A stretch of 64,000 nucleotides of DNA. Source: Lachnospiraceae bacterium. Lineage in GTDB: Bacteria > Bacillota > Clostridia > Lachnospirales > Lachnospiraceae. Position 1 is the first letter of the stretch; each line of letters opens with the position of its first letter. The notes beneath the pieces were generated by a model that had not been told where the DNA came from, did no database searches, and saw only the letters and a list, made by a program, of their open reading frames with translations. Location of the stretch: assembly GCA_910573755.1 (NCBI GenBank), contig CAJTBO010000011.1, positions 1 to 64,000 of the forward strand, in the 5' to 3' direction. The position numbers and the translations under genes were made by a program. Positions 34,494-43,084 of this stretch are shown one piece after another.

Positions 34494-35186
34494 TCATGTT
34501 CCGTTTTCCCACACATATCCCAGCCCGCGCACCGTTTTAATGTAAATATGCTCTTCATCCTCGATCTTGGCACGCAGCCTGTTCATCGTAACCGTCAGCG
34601 TATGGTCATCAATAAAATTCCCGTCGCAGTCCCAGAGCTTTTCAAGCAGCAGCTTTCTTGTCACAACATTGCCCGCGTTCGCCGTCAGCACCTTGAGCAG
34701 CTTATACTCATTCGGTGTGACGGACAGTTTTTCTCCTCCGCGCAATGCCGTCAGGGCTCCAAAATCTATCTGCAGAAAATCATCCCGATAACCGTCCGTA
34801 TTCCCCTGTTTTTCCGGCGCCATCCCGCTATGGCGCAGCGCCACCGCCACCCGTTTCAGCAGAATCGGCATGCAAAACGGCTTTGTAATGTAATCCTCCG
34901 CCCCCATATCATAACCGCTCAGCACATCTTCTTCCAAATCATTCGCCGTCAGAAAAATGACAGGTATATCGCTGTATATTTCCTTTATTCTTTTACAGAG
35001 TTCAAAACCGTTTCCGTCAGGCAGATTGATATCCAGGATCACAAGGGAAAAGCGCTCCTGATCTATGAGATATTCCGCCTTTTTGCAGTTATACGCCGCC
35101 TGTGTGGCATATCCCGCCGCATCCAGCTCAAAACACAGTCCCGTACTGAGCATCAGATCATCTTCCACAACCAAAATCCGTTCCAC
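34494..35186 (-). CDS. OmpR-family response regulator
   Basis: A 230-residue regulator with a receiver domain (phospho-acceptor Asp in LVILDINLPDGNG, Lys in DYITKPFCMP) and a winged-helix output domain (about 130-228, SVTPNEYKLLKVLTANAG and HTLTVTMNRLRAKIED, ending VRGLGYVWE). It is the partner of the kinase just downstream. Likely targets are the two ABC modules, by analogy with Bce systems; the sites were not identified. Confidence 0.95.
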   Translation of the reverse strand: MERILVVEDDLMLSTGLCFELDAAGYATQAAYNCKKAEYLIDQERFSLVILDINLPDGNGFELCKRIKEIYSDIPVIFLTANDLEEDVLSGYDMGAEDYITKPFCMPILLKRVAVALRHSGMAPEKQGNTDGYRDDFLQIDFGALTALRGGEKLSVTPNEYKLLKVLTANAGNVVTRKLLLEKLWDCDGNFIDDHTLTVTMNRLRAKIEDEEHIYIKTVRGLGYVWENGT

Positions 35187-35308
35187 AATCAGTTCTCCAT
35201 ATTAAACAAAATTCCACAACCCGCGCATATCAAGTTAATGTCATAAATTTTTTTCACTTTAAACCTCCGCCCTTTATATCCCGTGAATATAGCCATAGAC
35301 TGCCGTCA

Positions 35309-36565
35309 TTACACTCCCTGTGCCCGGTAATTTGACAGGATTCTTTTCAAAACTGTCCTTTCCCCTTTACTGCTTCCCGGCGTCCATGTCAGATCCGTCC
35401 GCCAGGGCACAGAATAGGGGCCGTTAAGATCGGCTTTCAACCGCCTGAAAATATTTCTGCGCCTTTCGGTATACTGCGCCGCCTCCTGATTTCCCGACCG
35501 GACAAGCCATGCCTGATAGCCGCCCAGATAACTTTCCGCCATCTCGTCCCAGGAACTGAACTGCTGCTGGATCACCTTCCCCGCTTTACTGAATTCACGA
35601 TCCATCTCATCCCGGTCTATCATCTTCACCAGATACATCATGCCCAGAAGCTGCGTTGCCCGGCACAGATCCCAGCCCGGATACTCGGTATCCAGCCGCC
35701 CGGCATGTCTTTCCACCAGTTCGTGCACCGTCTGAATACCGTCCTGCCGGTTTCTGATATCCCACTGTTCTCCCAGCGCTACTTTCCGGAAATTGGAGAG
35801 GACTTTCCGGCTGCCGTGTACGCCCGTAACCAAAGGCCACCCCTCCAGCATGGCAAAAGAATGGGCCCAGACGGCAAAGGTGGACGCACACCAGCATTCC
35901 ATATCATTGCGCGGCAGAAGCGGATCTCTTTTCCAGAACAAGGCGGGCGCAAAACGTTTTCTCCTAACGCCGATCACCCGGTAGAGCACCGCCGCGATTA
36001 CATACAGCCAGGCGGACGCCGCGCTGCCGAGCGTCCTTGTGTAGGCCGCCTCCTCCAGCACCGGCACATAATCCCCGTACATATCCACATAATGGTCCGT
36101 CACAAGATTTTTATAGATCATGGCTTCCTCCGGCGCCTCCCACTCTCTCCAGACGCCTGCCGGAAGGCGGTAGAACCCCGCCTCGTCCGTCTCCAGGATC
36201 GCTTTTTTATTGATATGGGCGATCACCTTCTCCCCGCTCGGAAGCTTGATATAATGATAGACTTCCTCCCCGGCGCGGAAGGTATCATGATTGATCACCA
36301 CACCCTCTGTAATCAGCGTAAAAGTACCCATCTGTTCCATATCCGCTATGGACCCGGCAACGGGAATATCACTTCCCGCCTCCGTGCCTGCGGCTCCTTC
36401 CTCCGGCGTCACATCCTTCTGATAACCCTTATACAGAATCGGCCCCAGACCGAATTCTATCAGAAATGTCAGTATCCATATGACCGGAATCAGCAGAAAC
36501 ATCTGATAGATGTTCGTCTTAAAACCGTATATGTTTTTATTGGATATTTTGTATCTTGCGCTCAT
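35309..36565 (-). CDS. DUF1266 domain membrane protein
   Basis: A 418-residue protein with one N-terminal membrane segment (about 20-45), an extracytoplasmic-type beta domain (about 85-165), a second short hydrophobic segment (about 180-197), and a C-terminal DUF1266-like domain (about 235-385). Family marks are IRNRQDGIQTVHELVERHAG, GWDLCRATQLLGMMYLVKMI and FSSWDEMAESYLGGYQAWL. DUF1266 proteins (E. coli YbeR/YbeU are relatives) have no assigned activity. A good promoter lies about 90 bases upstream. It stands alone, transcribed away from the AP2/HNH-like gene. Confidence 0.82.
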   Translation of the reverse strand: MSARYKISNKNIYGFKTNIYQMFLLIPVIWILTFLIEFGLGPILYKGYQKDVTPEEGAAGTEAGSDIPVAGSIADMEQMGTFTLITEGVVINHDTFRAGEEVYHYIKLPSGEKVIAHINKKAILETDEAGFYRLPAGVWREWEAPEEAMIYKNLVTDHYVDMYGDYVPVLEEAAYTRTLGSAASAWLYVIAAVLYRVIGVRRKRFAPALFWKRDPLLPRNDMECWCASTFAVWAHSFAMLEGWPLVTGVHGSRKVLSNFRKVALGEQWDIRNRQDGIQTVHELVERHAGRLDTEYPGWDLCRATQLLGMMYLVKMIDRDEMDREFSKAGKVIQQQFSSWDEMAESYLGGYQAWLVRSGNQEAAQYTERRRNIFRRLKADLNGPYSVPWRTDLTWTPGSSKGERTVLKRILSNYRAQGV

Positions 36566-36653
36566 TCAAAGTTCCTCCGCTTATCCTAAACCCTAAAATA
36601 TTCCGGCGGCAGATACCGGCATTAAAACAAGCCATATCTGCGCCGACATCTTT

Positions 36654-36681
36654 ATTATACCCCCCCGTTGTTTAAAATCAA
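36654..36681 (-). promoter_or_regulatory. Predicted promoter of the DUF1266 gene
   Basis: On the minus strand TTGATT and TATAAT are separated by 16 bases that include a G7 run. The -10 is about 90 bases before the start codon. Confidence 0.6.
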
Positions 36682-36843
36682 GCAGATAATGTCAGACCTG
36701 CAGGCAGCCGGCGCTTTCCGGACAATTCATAAAAATAAGTAAATTTTCCGTCCCCGCTGTTGATTTTCCATTATAAATCACATACACTGAAAATATGTAA
36801 GCGACATAACGATACAGAATACGGCAGCACAGGAGACCTCCCC

Positions 36844-37629
36844 ATGAGCCTTCCCGGCGTATATGAGACAACCTTAAAAGACGGCACCCCTTCTTTCCGT
36901 GCCTCCATCACCTACCGGAAAAAACATATCAGCCTCGGCAGTTTTCTAACAGAAAAAAAAGCACACGAAGCTTATCTTCTGGCTTTTTCTCTGCTCTCCG
37001 ATCATACTCTCGGGATTCTTGACCACAGCAGCTCCTGTCCGCTTTCTTTTGAAAAATGGGTGGTTCTGATCAACCTGCGGGATAACGGGCTCTATTTTTC
37101 CACTCCCATTTATCTGATGAAAACCTATTTTTCCTATTATCTGGAGCCGGAACTGGAACTGAAATTTGATCTGGAAGACCTGTTTTACTATTCCTCCCAT
37201 AAGATCATGAGACGCGGAAACCATCTTTTTGTTGCGGATTACGGGATGCAGGTAACGCTTTCCTCCCGCTACGGCATCAAAAATTACGCCGTGCAGGGGA
37301 AGGATTTCCGTTTTATCAACGGCGACCCCCATGATTTCCGCTATGAGAATATTGAAATTCTGAATACCTACCACGGCGTTTCCATGATCCGGGAAAAAAA
37401 TACGGTAAAATACCGGGCACGGCTCCACCTGCGGAGCTATTATCTGATCGGTTACTACGACAGCGCCATCGAAGCCGCCATTGCCTATAATAAAGCGGTG
37501 GATATCGTGAAAAAAAGATTTCCCGGAAAAAATTATGAAGTGAATTATATTGCGGAATTAAAGGCTTCGGAATATGCCGGTATCTATAAACAGGTGGAGG
37601 TTTCAGAACGGATATATACCTTACAGTGA
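36844..37629 (+). CDS. AP2-like / HNH-like protein with degraded nuclease core
   Basis: A 261-residue protein. Residues 5-47 (GVYETTLKDGTPSFRASITY, LGSFLTEKKAHEAYL) and 178-235 (GVSMIREKNTVKYRARLHLR, IGYYDSAIEAAIAYNKA) look like two AP2-type DNA-binding domains. Between them 119-176 resembles the HNH domain of AP2-HNH homing endonucleases (RFINGDPHDFRYENIEILN), but the histidine expected before Ile-Asn-Gly-Asp is Phe157. The start is set by AGGAG nine bases upstream of ATG 36844. It stands alone, with no host intron or intein nearby. I infer a domesticated or dead homing-endonuclease relative that may still bind DNA. Confidence 0.75.
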   Translation: MSLPGVYETTLKDGTPSFRASITYRKKHISLGSFLTEKKAHEAYLLAFSLLSDHTLGILDHSSSCPLSFEKWVVLINLRDNGLYFSTPIYLMKTYFSYYLEPELELKFDLEDLFYYSSHKIMRRGNHLFVADYGMQVTLSSRYGIKNYAVQGKDFRFINGDPHDFRYENIEILNTYHGVSMIREKNTVKYRARLHLRSYYLIGYYDSAIEAAIAYNKAVDIVKKRFPGKNYEVNYIAELKASEYAGIYKQVEVSERIYTLQ

Positions 37630-37645
37630 TCCGCTCTGTGAAACC
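37599..37645 (+). terminator. Hairpin spanning the end of the AP2/HNH-like gene
   Basis: GGTTTCAGAACGGAT pairs with ATCCGCTCTGTGAAACC with two small irregularities; the stop codon lies in its loop side. The T tract is missing, so termination efficiency is uncertain. It lies between convergent genes. Confidence 0.5.
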
Positions 37646-37668
37646 CTCCCGATCCCGTCCTGTCCATC

Positions 37669-38739
37669 TTACTCTTCCAGCTTATGAAAGATAATACAAT
37701 TCGGGAAATTCACCGGAATCTCTTTTGTATTCATAACGATCAGCCCGTTCTTTAAATCGGTTGTGAAGAATGTCATGGTGTTGGATTCATGGTTTAACGA
37801 AACAAGGTGCTTATTATCCGGGAACAAAACCGCATCCTTCGGATAATCCCCGCTGATCGGCAGGCAGAGCAGCTTTTCCAGAAGCCCGGTCTTTCTGTCC
37901 ACCTTGTAGATCGTCGCCGTATTGTCTCCCGCGTTGGATGTCACCATATAACGGAAATCTTCGGAAATATTCAGGGCGCTCGCCGAAGAATTAGAGGCGT
38001 GATACTCGTTCACTGTGGAAATCGTCTGAATCTTTTCAAATTCCGGCAGTCCCTTCTCTTCTCTGTAAGTATATACATCAATATAATTTTTCAACTCGTG
38101 TACCACATACATAAACTTCCCGTCCTGGGAAAATTTCATATGCCGGGGCGCGGATTCCAGATCGCTTCTGAGAATATCCACCAGTTTCAGCCTTCCTGTC
38201 ATGTGATCCAGCAGATATACATTGACATGATCCATCCCCAGATCCGCCGCGCAGAGATATTTATTGTCACGGGTCATTTTCACACAGCTTACATGGGGCC
38301 TGAAATTCCGCTCCGCAACGCTGCCCATTCCCTTACAGAAAATTTCATCCGTAATGGCGCCGATACTGCCGTCTTCATTCAGACGGAGCGCCGTGATCTT
38401 TCCGTCATGATAACCCGCCGTAAACAGGAACTTATCCTCATAATCCGTGGACAGATAACAGCCGCGCATGCCGTTGATGGAAGCATGGTTGATATTTACC
38501 AGTGTGCCGTCTTTTTTAATGCGGTAGGATTCCACGCCCATATCCGTGATCGAATACAGATATTTTTTATTATGGGAGATCGTCACATAAGAGGAATTGG
38601 TGATCTCCACCTGGTCTTTTTCCGTAAACCGCCCGTTTTTCAGATCCACATCATAGATCTTGATGCCGTAACTCTTCTGATCGTTTGTCAGTGTGCCCAT
38701 CGTATAGGTTGACACATAAGCCACATATTTATTCTGCAT
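37669..38739 (-). CDS. Lactonase-family seven-bladed beta-propeller protein
   Basis: A 356-residue protein of the YbhE/6-phosphogluconolactonase-like family, with repeated blades: SYVTISHNKKYLYSITDMGV, PHVSCVKMTRDNKYLCAADL, PRHMKFSQDGKFMYVVHELK, ALNISEDFRYMVTSNAG and PKDAVLFPDNKHLVSLNHES. There is no signal peptide. Family members hydrolyse lactones or, in many bacteria, have no proven substrate. It lies 15 bases after trpS on the same strand, so it may be cotranscribed with it. No pentose-phosphate genes are adjacent, so the 6-phosphogluconolactonase role is only a possibility. Confidence 0.87.
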   Translation of the reverse strand: MQNKYVAYVSTYTMGTLTNDQKSYGIKIYDVDLKNGRFTEKDQVEITNSSYVTISHNKKYLYSITDMGVESYRIKKDGTLVNINHASINGMRGCYLSTDYEDKFLFTAGYHDGKITALRLNEDGSIGAITDEIFCKGMGSVAERNFRPHVSCVKMTRDNKYLCAADLGMDHVNVYLLDHMTGRLKLVDILRSDLESAPRHMKFSQDGKFMYVVHELKNYIDVYTYREEKGLPEFEKIQTISTVNEYHASNSSASALNISEDFRYMVTSNAGDNTATIYKVDRKTGLLEKLLCLPISGDYPKDAVLFPDNKHLVSLNHESNTMTFFTTDLKNGLIVMNTKEIPVNFPNCIIFHKLEE

Positions 38740-38754
38740 TGCCTGATATCCTCC

Positions 38755-39759
38755 TTACCTGATCCGTTCGGGAAATCCCACTTTTTTCTGTACTTTCCGC
38801 AGCGTCTTTGTCGCATAATGATTTGCCTTTTCCGCATTGTTCTTAATAACGGAATCAATATAATCCTTATTCCTGCTCAGATCCGCATAGCGCTCCTGTA
38901 AAGGCTTCAGAACGCTGACAACCGCCTCTCCGACTGCCGTCTTAAAATCGCCGTATCCCCGGCCGTCAAATTCCTTTTCAACCTCTTCCGGGCTCTTTCC
39001 CGTACATACACTGTAGATATTGATCAGGTTGCAGATCCCCGGCTGTTCCGGACGATAGCGGACCTGCGCTTCCGAATCCGTCACCGCCCGCTTGAACTTG
39101 CGCATGATCGTATCCGGGTCGTCCATCAGATAAATGCTGGCATTGGGATTTTCATCGGATTTCGACATCTTTTTCTCCGGCGCCTGCAGGCTCTTGATGC
39201 TCGCCCCGGTCTTTCCGATATAGGGCTCCGGAACCGTAAACACATCGCCGTAGATCGCGTTAAACCGCTGGGCGATATCCCGTGTGATCTCAAGGTGCTG
39301 CAGCTGATCTTTCCCCACCGGCACCACATCCGCCTGATATAACAGGATATCCGCCGCCATCAGCACAGGATAGGTAAACAGCCCCGCATTGATATTATCG
39401 GCATGTTTGGCGGCTTTATCTTTAAACTGAGTCATCCTGTTTAGTTCACCCATATAGGTAAAACAGTTCAGAATCCAGGAAAGTTCGCAGTGCCCCGATA
39501 CATGGGACTGATAATACAGGCAGTTTTTCACGGGATCGAGCCCCGCCGCAATATAAAGGGTCAGAAGATTTCTCGCCCGCTTTCTGAGCTCCGCCGGTTC
39601 CTGCCTTACCGTGATGGAATGCAGATCCACCACCGAATAGAAACATTCATATTCCTCACAAAGTGTCAGCCAGTTTTTCAGCGCTCCCATATAATTTCCC
39701 AAAGTCAGGCTCCCTGTCGCCTGCATCCCGCTGAAAAGTACCTTTTTACCGTCTATCAA
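38755..39759 (-). CDS. trpS: Tryptophanyl-tRNA synthetase
   Basis: Class I synthetase of 334 residues that charges tRNA-Trp. The HIGH-type motif is TGSLTLGNYMGAL (about 16-28) and the KMSKS loop is KKMSKSDENP (about 202-211). ILLYQADVVPVGKDQLQHLE is the conserved substrate region. Its start overlaps the upstream DUF5662 gene by 14 bases, so its ribosome-binding site lies within that gene. I saw no T-box leader, and the overlap leaves no room for one directly upstream. Confidence 0.97.
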   Translation of the reverse strand: MIDGKKVLFSGMQATGSLTLGNYMGALKNWLTLCEEYECFYSVVDLHSITVRQEPAELRKRARNLLTLYIAAGLDPVKNCLYYQSHVSGHCELSWILNCFTYMGELNRMTQFKDKAAKHADNINAGLFTYPVLMAADILLYQADVVPVGKDQLQHLEITRDIAQRFNAIYGDVFTVPEPYIGKTGASIKSLQAPEKKMSKSDENPNASIYLMDDPDTIMRKFKRAVTDSEAQVRYRPEQPGICNLINIYSVCTGKSPEEVEKEFDGRGYGDFKTAVGEAVVSVLKPLQERYADLSRNKDYIDSVIKNNAEKANHYATKTLRKVQKKVGFPERIR

Positions 39760-40414
39760 TTTTATCTGCCTTCCTTTCTTTTGCTTTCCTTGCTTTTGCC
39801 CCCAGCCTCTGTCTTGAAGCCGCCGCGGATTTTTTGTTCTTCCGCAGCAGATAACCTCTAAACGGGCCTTTCGGCTTTAAAAAAATATATCTTATATAAT
39901 CAAAGGTTTTCTTCTCCCCTTTTTCCGCCAGCATCCGCAGCAGATACTCCAGACGCTTCCTCGTATAAGGATGGAGCGGCGCCGGATCTTTCCCCTGCAG
40001 ATAATATTCCAGAGGGCTTTGATCCGTATAGGCATCCCCCTGATAGGTTTTGCAGGCGGCGATCCTGTCCATGATCATTTCCGCAATGTATTTATCCGGC
40101 ATGGGACACGGCAGCATCCCGCCGGGCTTTGCGTGAAGCGAATAATCGATCCAGTACTCATAATGATGCTTATTCCTTCCTTTATGATGCAGCCAGGCGG
40201 AAGAATAACCGATATCTTCCCGCTCCGCATTATTGGGGCTCCTTGTGCCCTGATAGTATTTTGCACCCACCAGAAATTCGGAAGGGGAATACTTTGACAG
40301 ATCGTGGGTCAGCCCCTGCCGGTATAATCCCACCCGAAAGCATCCTTTCCTGACCAGATGCCTGTGGTGCGTTATGGTTTTGAAATGTGCCCATGCATGC
40401 ATGGCGTTTGTCAT
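39746..40414 (-). CDS. DUF5662 family protein
   Basis: A 222-residue cytoplasmic protein of the DUF5662 family of Clostridia and phages. Conserved motifs are HFKTITHHRHLVRKGCFRVG, GLTHDLSKYSPSEF, and WLHHKGRNKHHYEYWIDY, rich in histidines and resembling a metal-dependent HD-like helical fold. The C-terminal 40 residues are very basic. The ATG at 40414 has AGGA seven bases upstream. It is probably cotranscribed with trpS. The biochemical role is unknown. Confidence 0.85.
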   Translation of the reverse strand: MTNAMHAWAHFKTITHHRHLVRKGCFRVGLYRQGLTHDLSKYSPSEFLVGAKYYQGTRSPNNAEREDIGYSSAWLHHKGRNKHHYEYWIDYSLHAKPGGMLPCPMPDKYIAEMIMDRIAACKTYQGDAYTDQSPLEYYLQGKDPAPLHPYTRKRLEYLLRMLAEKGEKKTFDYIRYIFLKPKGPFRGYLLRKNKKSAAASRQRLGAKARKAKERKADKIDRR

Positions 40415-40434
40415 CTCCGTTTCCTGTGATCCGT

Positions 40435-42522
40435 TTATTTTTTATACCGCCTTCTCTTCACCGTTTTCGGCACTTCCTCCGAGATATAAATGTGTATGCT
40501 TCTCTCAGGCAGCATCACAGACTGGCTGCCGGTATCGGCGGATACAGCCGGTTTTTTTATCCCGTTTTCTGTGATCTGTGCTGTCTTTACCGTAACCTGC
40601 GCCGCCTCTGCCGTATTTTCACCGGCGGCTCCATCCCCGGAAACCGCCTCTTTTTCCCGTCTCTTCTCCGCCTTTATCCCTGTGTTCTTTTCCGTTTCCG
40701 TCTCAAGCAGCAGCTTCCACCGTCTGTCCTTAAAAAGCTTCGGCAGCGCGAAATCATGGGGCTCCCAGTGCATATTATAAGCCATGTACAGGCAGTTATC
40801 TTCTTTTTGGTTCAGCACGCAGTACTTTCCGCAGAGCATCACGCCGATATGCCGCATCTGATAATCCATGCTGGTACGCCACGCCTCATGTCCGTGGTAA
40901 GACAGGTCGGGACAGCCGCAGGATAAATAGTCCATCTGCCGAAGCGGCTCTTTCTGATGCATCACGCCGTGGGCTTTCCGCAGAGAGATCATCTGCGTTG
41001 TGAAAGCGAGCAGTTCCTTTTGGGCTTTTTTCAGATTCCATTTCTGCCAGGTGATTTCATTGTCCTGACAATAAGGGTTATTATTTCCGCCGGAAGATTT
41101 TCCCCATTCATCCCCCATAAAGATAAGCGGTGTCCCCTGCGCCGTAAACAGCATCACCAGAGCATTCTTCATCAGCTTCATCCGCAGCGCAAGGATTCCC
41201 TTTTTTCTCGTCTCTCCCTCTATGCCGCAGTTCCAGCTGTAATTTTCATTTTCCCCGTCCCGGTTGTCCTCCCCGTTTGCCTCGTTATGTTTCTTTTCAT
41301 AGGAGACCAGATCGGCAAGCCGGAACCCGTGATATGCCGCCAGATAGTTGATCTGTCCGCAGTTGTCCGGATTTTTGCGCTGGCAGTGCAAAAACTGCTG
41401 CAGCATCCCGCCGTCCCCTTTCAGGAAACGCCGGATGGTATCAGGGTATTCCCTTCCGGTACAGGCAAGGTATCTCTTTTGATCCGAAGCGGTTTTCTTT
41501 TCCGGAAAACCTTTGTCCGCCTCCGGTATCCGGAAAGAAAGCCTTCCCTTTTTTACTTCTTCTATCTCCTCCCGGGGAAACCATTCGCTCCAGAGCTTTG
41601 TATCAGAAAGTCCCGGTTCCACCGCGATCTCCTTCAACGGAATGGACGCTCCCAGCAATTCAAATCCGTCAATATGATAACTGTTCACCCAATATAACAA
41701 AATATCCCGTATCCGGAAAGCCGGCATGGAGGGCTCGAAATAAAACTGCAGGATCACTTCCAGATCGTTTTTATGGAGCTGGCGCACCAGTGTCTTCAGT
41801 TCCGATACCGCATCTTCACCGTAGGCATAGGCATTTTTCGGCGCCAGATAATACCCCGGCATATACCCCCAGTAATTAAGCCGCATCTTTGCTTCGTCCG
41901 GCTGTCTTATGACAACATCGGAAACCGTCCTCGGCTCCGGCTGTTTCATACATTCTTCAAATTCGTAGACAGGCTGCAGCACAATACCCGTCACCCCTAA
42001 TTTTTTCAGATAGGGGATCTTTTTCTGTACTCCTGCAAAGGTTCCCGCCTCCTGTATTCTGGAGGAGGGATCTTTTGTGAAGCCTCTGACATGCATTCCG
42101 TAATAAACGCTGTCCTCGTAAGCGGTCCCCGGCCTTTTATCCCCCCGCCAGTCAAACCGTTCCGGCACAAAGGCACAGGCCTTCAAAGCATCCTTTTCCT
42201 TGGCCCCGGCATGCTCCTCCCCGAACAGCCGGTGTCCCACAAGACGTTTCGCCCAGACATCCGTCACGGGTTTTCCGTCTTCGTGAAAAAGATAGGTATG
42301 GTTATGCGGCGAAACGCCCGACAATATACAGTGATATACACTGCCGGTCCGCATATCCTCCGAAAAATCAATGCGGACAGGTTCCGAACTTTCCCCTTCA
42401 TACAGAAGGATACCGTTGCTCTTTCGTCCATAAAGTTCCGCATGGATACTGATCCCCTGCGCCGCAACGCTGACACCTGTGTCATATCCGGAACACTCTT
42501 TCAATGTATAGTTTTTTCCCAT
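40435..42522 (-). CDS. GH13 debranching-enzyme homologue lacking key catalytic residues
   Basis: A 695-residue relative of glycogen-debranching/isoamylase-type GH13 enzymes. The N-terminal CBM48-like domain is about 1-110; the barrel follows with FDWRGDKRPGTAYEDSVYYG and MHVRGFTKDPS, and ADLVSYEKKHNEANGE marks the end of the core. Three of the four GH13 motifs are altered: DVVYNH is QFYFEP (259-264); the nucleophile region GFRFD is GFELL, Leu at 290; and the HD pair of region IV is Tyr397-His398. A Glu (E313, in KLWSEW) sits where the acid/base is expected. The tail (about 605-695) is a variable low-complexity stretch. I infer a non-hydrolytic, carbohydrate-binding pseudoenzyme. Confidence 0.85.
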   Translation of the reverse strand: MGKNYTLKECSGYDTGVSVAAQGISIHAELYGRKSNGILLYEGESSEPVRIDFSEDMRTGSVYHCILSGVSPHNHTYLFHEDGKPVTDVWAKRLVGHRLFGEEHAGAKEKDALKACAFVPERFDWRGDKRPGTAYEDSVYYGMHVRGFTKDPSSRIQEAGTFAGVQKKIPYLKKLGVTGIVLQPVYEFEECMKQPEPRTVSDVVIRQPDEAKMRLNYWGYMPGYYLAPKNAYAYGEDAVSELKTLVRQLHKNDLEVILQFYFEPSMPAFRIRDILLYWVNSYHIDGFELLGASIPLKEIAVEPGLSDTKLWSEWFPREEIEEVKKGRLSFRIPEADKGFPEKKTASDQKRYLACTGREYPDTIRRFLKGDGGMLQQFLHCQRKNPDNCGQINYLAAYHGFRLADLVSYEKKHNEANGEDNRDGENENYSWNCGIEGETRKKGILALRMKLMKNALVMLFTAQGTPLIFMGDEWGKSSGGNNNPYCQDNEITWQKWNLKKAQKELLAFTTQMISLRKAHGVMHQKEPLRQMDYLSCGCPDLSYHGHEAWRTSMDYQMRHIGVMLCGKYCVLNQKEDNCLYMAYNMHWEPHDFALPKLFKDRRWKLLLETETEKNTGIKAEKRREKEAVSGDGAAGENTAEAAQVTVKTAQITENGIKKPAVSADTGSQSVMLPERSIHIYISEEVPKTVKRRRYKK

Positions 42523-42748
42523 ATATTTTTCCTATGTCGCTGCCTGTTTTTAAGTCTACGGAATCAGTATAACATAATTCTTTCCATCTGTGGAGTTTTT
42601 TCAAAAAATGTTGGCGGATTTTCATTATGATATTTATCAATCCATAAAATATTCCGATAAAAAGATTGCGGAACCCGGCTGTGGGCTGTACAATAAAAAC
42701 AGATTCCGTCCGGCCGGAAACAGTAAGAAAAGAAAGCGAGGATTTTTT

Positions 42749-43084
42749 ATGAAAAACGAAGATCATAAGACCATAACAGAACCCGATAAAAATATGGCGC
42801 AGGAAGAGATGACCGTGGAGTTGGAGTTGGAGGAGGGAACCGTTATCTGTTCTGTCGTAACAATCTTTTCCGTGGGAGATGAGGACTACATCGCCCTGCT
42901 TCCGTTGGATGAAAACAATGACAATACGGACGGTACCGTCTGGATCTACGGCTATTCGGAAAATCCCGAAAATCCCAATGAGGAGCCGGTGCTCCGCTAT
43001 ATCGATGATGATGAGGAATATGAACAGGCATCCGATGCCTTCGACGAATTTCTGGATCAATGCGAATTTGATGAAATACTATAA
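42749..43084 (+). CDS. DUF1292 family protein
   Basis: A 111-residue, very acidic cytoplasmic protein of the DUF1292 (YrzB-like) family. The core VICSVVTIFSVGDEDYIALL and the acidic end SDAFDEFLDQ are typical. The start at 42749 has GAGG eight bases upstream; a longer frame reads into the divergent promoter region. Its end overlaps the convergent helicase stop by six bases. Function is unknown; in other Firmicutes the family often accompanies alaS, yrrL and yrrK, none of which is here. Confidence 0.88.
   Translation: MKNEDHKTITEPDKNMAQEEMTVELELEEGTVICSVVTIFSVGDEDYIALLPLDENNDNTDGTVWIYGYSENPENPNEEPVLRYIDDDEEYEQASDAFDEFLDQCEFDEIL

Noticed and set aside
38755-39759. T-box leader for trpS
   Set aside because: trpS overlaps the upstream gene by 14 bases and no T-box sequence was seen.
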